From assembly GCA_017991315.1 (NCBI GenBank), contig JAGOQS010000001.1, forward strand, positions 682,001 through 746,000: 64,000 bases of DNA, read 5' to 3'. Origin of the DNA: Ferrovibrio sp. Lineage in GTDB: Bacteria > Pseudomonadota > Alphaproteobacteria > Ferrovibrionales > Ferrovibrionaceae. Position 1 is the first letter of the stretch; the number at the start of each line of letters is the position of its first letter. The notes below the pieces were generated by a model. It saw only the letters and a program-made list of their open reading frames with translations. It was not told the DNA's origin and made no database searches. Below, piece by piece: positions 57,627 through 64,000 of the stretch. Both the position numbers and the translations under genes were made by a program.

Positions 57627-57713
57627 GCGGTCGTGGCGGAATTGGTAGACGCGCAGCGTTGAGGTCGCTGTGGCCGAAAGGCCGTGAAAGTTCGAGTCTT
57701 TTCGACCGCACCA
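57627..57713 (+). tRNA. tRNA-Leu (GAG)
   Basis: 87 nt including the encoded CCA. Acceptor stem GCGGTCG pairs with CGACCGC; D-arm GGCGGAATTGGTAGACGC; anticodon stem CAGCG/CGCTG with loop TTGAGGT gives anticodon GAG; long variable arm TGGCCGAAAGGCCG; T-arm GTTCGAGTC. The long variable arm and GAG identify tRNA-Leu reading CUC and CUU. Confidence 0.97.
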
Positions 57714-57768
57714 TTATTTGCCCCCGCAGCGGGTAGACCGCCGGGGCCTTCCCGGAAGCACCAGACAC

Positions 57769-60084
57769 ATGACAGACGAGCTTGATCGCGCAGCCCTCGA
57801 ATATCACCGGCTGCCGCGGCCGGGTAAACTTGAGATCGCGGCCACCAAGCCGCTGGCTACCCAGCGCGATCTTGCACTCGCCTACAGCCCCGGTGTCGCC
57901 GCCGCCTGCCGCGCCATTGCCGACGATCCGGCCCAGGCCGCCGAGCTGACCGCGCGCGGCAATCTGGTTGCCGTGATCTCCAATGGCACTGCCGTCCTCG
58001 GACTTGGCAATATCGGCCCGCTTGCCTCCAAGCCCGTGATGGAAGGCAAGGCGGTGCTGTTCAAGAAATTCGCCGGCATCGATGTGTTCGACATCGAGGT
58101 GAACCAGACCGACCCGGAAAAGCTGGTCGAGATCGTCGCTGCCCTGGAACCGACCTTCGGCGGCATCAACCTGGAAGACATCAAGGCGCCGGAATGCTTC
58201 GTGGTGGAGCGCGCCTTGCGCGCCCGCATGAACATCCCGGTGTTCCATGACGATCAGCACGGCACCGCGATCACGGTCGCCGCCGCGATCCTCAACGGCT
58301 TGCGTGTGGTCGGCAAGACCATGGAAGACGTGCGCCTGGTCGCCTCCGGTGCCGGCGCCGCGGCGCTGGCCTGCCTCGACCTGCTGGTCGAACTCGGCAT
58401 GAAGCGCGAGAACATCGTCGTCACCGATATCGTCGGCGTGGTCTATGAAGGCCGCACCGAGCAGATGGACGAATTCAAGGCCCGCTATGCCCGCCCGACC
58501 AACCACCGCACGCTCGGCGACGCCATTGCCGGCGCTGATGTGTTCTTAGGCCTTTCCGCCGGCGGCGTGCTGAAGCCGGAGATGGTGGCCAAGATGGGGC
58601 CGAAGCCGCTGATCCTGGCGCTGGCCAACCCGACGCCGGAAATCCTGCCCGAAGTCGCCAAGGCGGCGCGGCCGGACGTGATCATGGCCACCGGGCGTTC
58701 GGACTATCCGAACCAGGTCAACAACGTGCTGTGTTTCCCGTTCCTGTTCCGTGGTGCGCTCGATGTCGGCGCCACCACCATCAACACCCAGATGGAAATG
58801 GCCGCCGTGCGTGCCATCGCCGATCTGGCGATGGCCGAGATTTCCGATGTGGTGGCCCGCGCCTATGGCCCGGACCAGGATATCAGCTTTGGCCCGGACT
58901 ACTTCATCCCGAAGCCGTTCGACCCGCGCCTGATCCTGGAGATCGCGCCCGCGGTGGCCAAGGCGGCAATGGAAAGCGGCGTGGCGACGCGCCCGATCGC
59001 CGATCTTGAAGCCTACCGCCAGAGCCTGGAACGCTTCGTCTACCGCACCGGCTTCATCATGCGCCCGATCTTCGAGCGCGCGAAAAGCCGTGCCATGCGT
59101 CTGATCTATGCCGAGGGCGAGGATGAGCGCGTGCTGCGCGCAGCCCAGATCGTGGCCGACGACAAGCTGGCGCAGCCGATCCTGATTGGCCGCCGCAGCG
59201 TGGTGGAGCGCCGCATCGAGAAGCTCGGCCTGCGCCTCAAGCTCGGCGAGAATGTCGAACTGGTCGATCCCGAGCGCGACGACCGCTACAACGAATACTG
59301 GACCGGTTACTTCAACCTGATGGCCCGCCGTGGCGTGGCGCCCGACGATGCCCGCACCATTATCCGCACCAATACCACGGTGATCGCCGCCATGGCGGTG
59401 CATCGCGGCGATGCCGATGCCATGATCTGCGGTGCCGTCGGCCAGTATGACCACCATCTGCCGCATCTGCTCGATGTGCTGGGCCTGCGTACCGGCGTGT
59501 CGCGTCCGGCTGCGATGCAGTTGCTGGTGCTGCCGCAGGGCGTGATCTTCATCGCCGACAGCAATGTCGCGGCCGATCCGACGGTGCCGGAAGTGGTGCA
59601 GATCACCCGTCTGGCGGCGGAAGAGGCTTTGCGCTTCGGCGTTACGCCGAAGATCGCGCTGCTGTCCAATTCCAATTTCGGCTCATCCAATTCCGTCGCC
59701 GCGCGCAAGATGCGCGATGCGGTGCGCCTGCTGCAGGCGGAATTTCCCGATCTGGAGATTGAGGGCGAGATGAAGGCGGATGCCGCGCTGTCCGCCGCGA
59801 TCCGCGAAAAGACGATGCCGAACAACAAGCTCAGCGGCGCCGCCAATATCCTGATCATGCCGAACCTGGAAGCGGCCAATATCGCCGCCAACCTGGTGCG
59901 CCAGCTTGAGCAGGGCTTCTATGTCGGCCCGATCCTGATGGGCATGGCGCGCTCGGCCCATATCGTGTCGCGCAATGTCACTGTGCGCGGCCTGGTTAAC
60001 ATGAGCGCCGTCGCTGTGGTCGATGCGCAGGACCATGCCGATGGCCTGATGGGCAAGAGCCTGCGGTCGCTGCACCAGGGCTGA
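57769..60084 (+). CDS. maeB: NADP-dependent malic enzyme, MaeB type
   Basis: 771 residues from ATG 57769. The malic enzyme domain holds [50 protein letters not shown] and [17 protein letters not shown]. The C-terminal third resembles phosphotransacetylase ([20 protein letters not shown]), the mark of the MaeB class, where it is regulatory. It decarboxylates malate to pyruvate, giving NADPH. The gene begins 55 bp after tRNA-Leu. Confidence 0.95.
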   Translation: MTDELDRAALEYHRLPRPGKLEIAATKPLATQRDLALAYSPGVAAACRAIADDPAQAAELTARGNLVAVISNGTAVLGLGNIGPLASKPVMEGKAVLFKKFAGIDVFDIEVNQTDPEKLVEIVAALEPTFGGINLEDIKAPECFVVERALRARMNIPVFHDDQHGTAITVAAAILNGLRVVGKTMEDVRLVASGAGAAALACLDLLVELGMKRENIVVTDIVGVVYEGRTEQMDEFKARYARPTNHRTLGDAIAGADVFLGLSAGGVLKPEMVAKMGPKPLILALANPTPEILPEVAKAARPDVIMATGRSDYPNQVNNVLCFPFLFRGALDVGATTINTQMEMAAVRAIADLAMAEISDVVARAYGPDQDISFGPDYFIPKPFDPRLILEIAPAVAKAAMESGVATRPIADLEAYRQSLERFVYRTGFIMRPIFERAKSRAMRLIYAEGEDERVLRAAQIVADDKLAQPILIGRRSVVERRIEKLGLRLKLGENVELVDPERDDRYNEYWTGYFNLMARRGVAPDDARTIIRTNTTVIAAMAVHRGDADAMICGAVGQYDHHLPHLLDVLGLRTGVSRPAAMQLLVLPQGVIFIADSNVAADPTVPEVVQITRLAAEEALRFGVTPKIALLSNSNFGSSNSVAARKMRDAVRLLQAEFPDLEIEGEMKADAALSAAIREKTMPNNKLSGAANILIMPNLEAANIAANLVRQLEQGFYVGPILMGMARSAHIVSRNVTVRGLVNMSAVAVVDAQDHADGLMGKSLRSLHQG

Positions 60085-60109
60085 ATGGGGCCAGGCTGAT
60101 CGGGCAGGG

Positions 60110-60991
60110 CTAATGCCCGATCGGCGTCTCGGCCATGCTCCAGGTATGGCCGGCGGCATAGGCGGTGAGCAGGCTGAGTGCCGGGCCGGGTTCGCCCTGC
60201 CACAGCAGCCCGATGCGGTGATACAACTTCAGTTCCGGTAAGCTCAGGCTGGCCACCGCTTCGGAATGGCTGAGCCAATGCGGCACGATGGCAATGCCTA
60301 AGCCGGCTTCCACCAGCGCCAGCAGCGCGGCATCGCTTTCCGCCTTGCCGACAATTCGCGGGCGGGCATTGTGCTGGGCGAAAAGCTGTTCGCTCATCGG
60401 CATCACCGCCGCATCGGGGTGAATCACGAAAGCCTGGTCATGCAATTCGGCGATGCGCACGCTGGCGCGATGCGCCAGCGGATGCCGCGTCGGCACCGCC
60501 AAGCGGTAGCGTTGGCGGAACAGCGGCAAGGCCGTGTCGCCGGCATTCTCGGTGAGCAGCAGCAGGGCGGCATCCAGGCGGCCAAGCTCAAGCCGCCGCT
60601 TGAGCGTGGCCGGCGGCGCTTCCAGGGTTTCCAGCGCCACATCCGGCTGCGCTGCGGCGAAACCACCGAGCAGGCTGGAGAGGCCGCGCAAGGGCAGGCC
60701 GGGCATATGGCCAAGCCGCAGCCGTTGCCGCGCCGGCCTGGTCTGGCGCAATTCGCGCCGCGCGGCGGTCCATTCCTGCAGCATCACCCGGGCGCGCGGC
60801 AGGAAGCGGGCACCAGCCGGCGTCAGCGCCGCGCCCCGGCCACGTTCGAACAAGGCGGCGCCGAGGTCTTCCTCCAGGCGCTTGATGCCGGCTGAAAGCG
60901 TCGGCTGGGTGATGTTGGCACGCTCTGCCGCCTTGGTGAAATTGCCGGTTTCCACCACGGCCATGAAATAGCGGATCTGGCTGATGTTCAT
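60110..60991 (-). CDS. LysR-family transcriptional regulator
   Basis: 293 residues from ATG 60991. HTH: MNISQIRYFMAVVETGNFTK and RANITQPTLSAGIKRLEEDL. Substrate-binding domain from about residue 90 (LRLGHMPGLPLRGLSSLLGG). Divergent from the thioesterase genes at 61095, with 103 bp between, so it probably regulates them. Ligand unknown. Confidence 0.9.
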   Translation of the reverse strand: MNISQIRYFMAVVETGNFTKAAERANITQPTLSAGIKRLEEDLGAALFERGRGAALTPAGARFLPRARVMLQEWTAARRELRQTRPARQRLRLGHMPGLPLRGLSSLLGGFAAAQPDVALETLEAPPATLKRRLELGRLDAALLLLTENAGDTALPLFRQRYRLAVPTRHPLAHRASVRIAELHDQAFVIHPDAAVMPMSEQLFAQHNARPRIVGKAESDAALLALVEAGLGIAIVPHWLSHSEAVASLSLPELKLYHRIGLLWQGEPGPALSLLTAYAAGHTWSMAETPIGH

Positions 60992-61094
60992 GCGGCATAG
61001 AGAAAGCCTATTCCCCAGATAAAAACAATCGATTTCCTCTATTCCTGCTGCCTGGCTAGCATTGCGGCCGAGGAAACCGATCCCGGAGGCCGCC

Positions 61095-61556
61095 ATGACG
61101 GACCGTTACGTCGAAACCCTGCGCCTGATGGCCCAGGCCTGGCATTGCGATCATCTCGGGCATGTCAATGTCAGTCACTATATGGGTTGGCTTGGCGATG
61201 CCGCTTTTGCCTTCCTGGCCATGCATGGCCTCGACCGTGCCCGGTCGGCCGAGGAGAATCTGGGCGTTGCCGCGGTGCGGGCGGAGATCGACTACCAGGC
61301 CGAATTGCGCGGCGGCGATCTGGTGCGGATGGAAACCGGAGTGGAAACCATCGCCGAGCGCAAGATCGTGTTCCGCCACCGGCTGGTGCGCGTGGGCGAT
61401 GACAGGATAGCGATGGCGGCGCGGCTGACCGGTGTCTGCCTCGACCTGAACAGCCGCCGCGCCAGGGCGTTTCCGGCTGCATTTGCCTCCGGCGTGGCCT
61501 CGGCCTTTGGCCTGCCAACGCCTGGACAGAATCTGGCCCAGGGAGCCGCCGCATGA
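61095..61556 (+). CDS. acyl-CoA thioesterase, 4HBT hotdog fold
   Basis: 153 residues from ATG 61095, after CGGAGG. QAWHCDHLGHVNVSHYMGWL contains the Asp-x3-H-x-N-x2-Y pattern of 4-hydroxybenzoyl-CoA thioesterase-like enzymes, and DYQAELRGGDLVRMETGVET follows. It hydrolyses acyl-CoA thioesters. The stop overlaps the second thioesterase gene. Divergent LysR gene likely controls both. Confidence 0.85.
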   Translation: MTDRYVETLRLMAQAWHCDHLGHVNVSHYMGWLGDAAFAFLAMHGLDRARSAEENLGVAAVRAEIDYQAELRGGDLVRMETGVETIAERKIVFRHRLVRVGDDRIAMAARLTGVCLDLNSRRARAFPAAFASGVASAFGLPTPGQNLAQGAAA

Positions 61557-62014
61557 CGGCGTTTATTCCCAAAGACCCGGATTTTGCCGCCCGCTGCCGC
61601 GACAGCTTCAACCGCCAGCCGGCGATGCACCTGATCGGCGCCACCATGAGCCGGATCGAGCCCGGTTTCTGCGAGGTGGAACTGCTGCGGCGCCATGAGG
61701 TGACGCAGCAGCATGGCTTCGTGCATGGCGGCATGGTCGGCATGATTGCCGACAGCGCCGCAGGTTATGCCGCCTATAGCCTGTTTCCCACTGACGCCAC
61801 GGTGCTGACTGTGGAATACAAGCTGAACCTGCTGGCGCCGGCCGATGCCGACCGCCTGCTGGCGCGCAGCCAGGTGAGCAAACATGGCCGCACCCTGACC
61901 ATCTGCACCATGGACGTGGTGGGCATCCAAGGGGGCCGTGAGGTCGCCTGCGCCACCGGCCTGGCCACCATGATGTGCCTGCTTGGGCGCCCGGATGCGC
62001 CGCCTAAAAAGTGA
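61553..62014 (+). CDS. PaaI-like thioesterase
   Basis: 153 residues. TQQHGFVHGGMVGMIADSAA is the PaaI/YbgC-type H-G-G-x2-x-x2-D motif and TVEYKLNLLAPADADRLLA completes the hotdog core. ATG overlaps the stop of the 4HBT gene. It hydrolyses small acyl or aryl-CoA esters. Together the two hotdog genes and ivd point to acyl-CoA catabolism. Confidence 0.85.
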   Translation: MTAFIPKDPDFAARCRDSFNRQPAMHLIGATMSRIEPGFCEVELLRRHEVTQQHGFVHGGMVGMIADSAAGYAAYSLFPTDATVLTVEYKLNLLAPADADRLLARSQVSKHGRTLTICTMDVVGIQGGREVACATGLATMMCLLGRPDAPPKK

Positions 62015-62092
62015 TACCCGCCAGGAAATGACAGTCACTTGGTGGCAGGCTAAAGTCCCGCCCGCTTTGTAGAGTCTTGAGGAAACCCCGCC

Positions 62093-63265
62093 ATGATCTC
62101 CAACAGCTATCCCACCCTGGATTTCGACCTCGGTGAAACCGCCGACATGCTGCGCCAGTCAACCCGCGCCTTTGTCGATGCGGAACTCGCGCCGCGCGCC
62201 GACGAAATCGACCGTACCGACGAGTTCCCGCGCGACCTGTGGCCGAAGATGGGTGAACTCGGCCTGCACGGCATCACGGCGGAGGAGGAATATGGCGGCT
62301 CCGGCCTCGGCTATCTCGAACACGTCATCGCCATGGAGGAGGTGAGCCGTGGCTCGGCCTCCGTCGGCCTGTCCTATGGCGCTCATTCCAATCTTTGCGT
62401 CAACCAGATCAGCCGCAACGGCTCGCCCGAGCAGAAACGGCGTTACCTGCCGAAACTGATCTCTGGCGCGCATCTCGGCGCCCTGGCGATGAGCGAGCCG
62501 AATGCCGGCTCCGACGTGGTGTCGATGAAGCTGCGCGCCGACAAGAAGGGCGACCGCTACATCCTCAACGGCTCGAAGATGTGGATCACCAACGGCCCCA
62601 GCGCCGATGTGCTGGTGGTCTATGCCAAGACCGATCCCGCCGCCGGCCCGCGCGGCATCACGGCGTTCCTGATCGAGAAGGGCTTCAAGGGCTTCTCCAT
62701 CGCGCAGAAGCTCGACAAGCTCGGTATGCGCGGCTCGGAAACCGGCGAGCTGGTGTTCCAGGATTGCGAAGTGCCGGAGGAGAATGTGCTCGGCACGGTC
62801 GGTCGTGGCGTCAACGTGCTGATGAGCGGCCTGGATTACGAGCGCGCCGTGCTCGCCGCCGGTCCCATCGGCATCATGCAGGCGGCGTTCGATATCGTGG
62901 TGCCCTATGTGCATGACCGTAAGCAGTTCGGCGAGCCGATCGGCACCTTCCAGCTTATCCAGGCCAAGCTGGCCGACATGTATACCGAGATGAACGCGAC
63001 CCGCGCTTACGTGTATGCCGTGGCGAAAGCCTGCGACAAGGGCAAGACCACGCGCAAGGATGCCGCCGGCGCCATTCTCTTTGCCGCCGAGAAGGCGACC
63101 AAGGCGGCGCTGGATGCGATCCAGATTCTCGGCGGCAACGGCTATATCAACGACAATGCCACCGGCCGCCTGCTGCGCGATGCCAAGCTCTACGAGATCG
63201 GCGCCGGCACGTCTGAAATCCGCCGCATGCTGATCGGCCGTGAAATCTTCCAGGAGACCGCGTGA
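62093..63265 (+). CDS. ivd: isovaleryl-CoA dehydrogenase
   Basis: 390 residues, the usual length. FAD contacts [20 protein letters not shown] and [19 protein letters not shown]; catalytic Glu at about 250 in [17 protein letters not shown], the position specific for isovaleryl-CoA dehydrogenase; C-terminal [20 protein letters not shown]. It oxidises isovaleryl-CoA in leucine breakdown. GAGGAAACC precedes the start. Confidence 0.92.
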   Translation: MISNSYPTLDFDLGETADMLRQSTRAFVDAELAPRADEIDRTDEFPRDLWPKMGELGLHGITAEEEYGGSGLGYLEHVIAMEEVSRGSASVGLSYGAHSNLCVNQISRNGSPEQKRRYLPKLISGAHLGALAMSEPNAGSDVVSMKLRADKKGDRYILNGSKMWITNGPSADVLVVYAKTDPAAGPRGITAFLIEKGFKGFSIAQKLDKLGMRGSETGELVFQDCEVPEENVLGTVGRGVNVLMSGLDYERAVLAAGPIGIMQAAFDIVVPYVHDRKQFGEPIGTFQLIQAKLADMYTEMNATRAYVYAVAKACDKGKTTRKDAAGAILFAAEKATKAALDAIQILGGNGYINDNATGRLLRDAKLYEIGAGTSEIRRMLIGREIFQETA

Positions 63266-63879
63266 CCCGCGCCTGGCTTGTTCTCGGCTGCCTGATCGCC
63301 GCGCTTCTCGCCCCTGATCTGGGGGCCGAGGAACGTTGGCAGGTTCTGCGTGGTGCCGAGGCGCGGCTGCATTGGCGCGCGCCCGGCCTGCAGGCGCATC
63401 CTGAAAAGGCGGAGGCGATGGCCAGTTCCATCGGCTATCGCGTCGAACGTTATTTCTGGAAGGCGCAGGAAACCGGCGGTGCCTTCGCGCTGGCGGGCTT
63501 GCGCGATTTCACTGACAGCGAGCATTACATCGGCGGCCGCGTCGATCTGCAAAAGAGCGCCGCCACCCTGCTCAAGGGCCTGGAGACGCCGCCGCTGAAA
63601 CCACTCGATCAGGCCGACCGGGTGTTGTTCACCGGCTTGGGGCTGGCGACGGCGCGGCGCTTTTCGCTTGGCGTGCGCGAATGCCTGAGCCTCGGGCTCT
63701 ACGCCCCGAGTGCCGAGCCAGCCGAGCCGCCGAACGGCAAAGCCAAGGCTGAACCGATGACCGAGGGCAATCTGCGCCTCGATGCGCTCTATTGCGCCAA
63801 GGCCGGCAAGCCGCTGGCGCTGGAAGACCTGCCCGATCTGGCGAAAAGCCTGGGCGTGAAGCAAACGGGAGAGAACTGA
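63262..63879 (+). CDS. putative secreted/periplasmic protein
   Basis: 205 residues from GTG 63262, overlapping the ivd stop (GTGA). The N-terminus ([20 protein letters not shown], then GAE) is a signal peptide with probable cleavage after GA. The mature protein has no recognised domain; a C-terminal Lys-rich region ends at KQTGEN. It is inserted between two acyl-CoA dehydrogenase genes, so a catabolic or envelope role is possible. Confidence 0.65.
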   Translation: MTRAWLVLGCLIAALLAPDLGAEERWQVLRGAEARLHWRAPGLQAHPEKAEAMASSIGYRVERYFWKAQETGGAFALAGLRDFTDSEHYIGGRVDLQKSAATLLKGLETPPLKPLDQADRVLFTGLGLATARRFSLGVRECLSLGLYAPSAEPAEPPNGKAKAEPMTEGNLRLDALYCAKAGKPLALEDLPDLAKSLGVKQTGEN

Positions 63880-63881
63880 CC

Positions 63882-64000
63882 ATGCTGAGCCAGGACCAGA
63901 GCATGATCCGCGACATGGCGCGCGATTTCGCCCGCGACCGGCTGGCGCCGGGGGCGCAGGAACGTGACCGCAGCGCCAGGCCGCCGCTGGAACTGTTGCG
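63882..64000 (+). CDS. acyl-CoA dehydrogenase, N-terminal part only
   Basis: 39 codons to the window edge: MLSQDQSMIRDMARDFARDR then LAPGAQERDRS. This is the opening helix of acyl-CoA dehydrogenases (compare the start of ivd upstream). The rest lies beyond 64000. Start two bases after the previous stop, with GGGAGAG upstream. Confidence 0.75.
   Translation, partial: MLSQDQSMIRDMARDFARDRLAPGAQERDRSARPPLELL

Noticed and set aside
57550-58506. 318-codon minus-strand frame crossing the tRNA
   Set aside because: Covers tRNA-Leu and the start of maeB; mirror frame.

Overview
The window is from a high-GC alphaproteobacterium. Support for this includes a GcrA-type regulator carried by the phage, a MaeB-type malic enzyme, isovaleryl-CoA dehydrogenase, glutathione reductase, LipB and a FliN-like protein. 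I could not fix the genus from sequence alone; a Rhodospirillales-like host is a guess.

Positions 1 to about 42.6 kb (possibly to 43.5 kb) are a nearly complete temperate siphophage of the HK97 head / long non-contractile tail type. Its left end lies outside the window and no integrase is visible. From left to right: a divergent accessory region (1-2072, including a secreted protein); an immunity switch (2073-2890: minus-strand repressor, plus-strand Cro/YdaS-like gene, and a promoter-operator that recurs as an identical 25-bp copy near 945); a tightly coupled early operon of small unknown genes (2887-6393); a DNA-metabolism and regulation block (6415-13980: RuvC-like resolvase, GcrA-like regulator, DNA methyltransferase, PD-(D/E)XK nuclease, SNF2-type helicase, DnaB-type helicase); a DUF1376 protein whose gene carries four GGAATTCC iterons and a polypurine tract that look like a replication origin (13992-15122); a NusG-like protein followed by hairpins and a terminator (15327-16074), which looks like a late antitermination switch; packaging and head genes (16131-24213); connector and tail genes (24223-39629), including a programmed -1 frameshift at 28408; and a lysis cassette with two-membrane-segment proteins, a membrane-anchored lytic transglycosylase and nested spanins (39629-42056). 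Two strong terminators close the late operon (42154 and 42547).

Beyond this a minus-strand pair (42611-43461) encodes an IrrE/ImmA-like protein with an altered metal-binding motif and a 66-residue unknown partner. It is the best candidate here for an undescribed two-gene unit. A gene-free stretch (43462-44034) probably holds the right prophage boundary.

The chromosomal part (44035-64000) carries umuDC (minus), glmU-glmS with a coupled tyrosine-phosphatase gene, gor, a glycosyltransferase preceded by a Pho-box-like direct repeat, a D-2-hydroxyacid dehydrogenase, a GNAT acetyltransferase, a LysR/EamA divergent pair, acylphosphatase, lipB, a fliN-like gene, tRNA-Leu(GAG), maeB, a second LysR gene divergent from two hotdog thioesterases, ivd and the start of another acyl-CoA dehydrogenase. 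All functional calls come from reading motifs and gene order. No database search was run.
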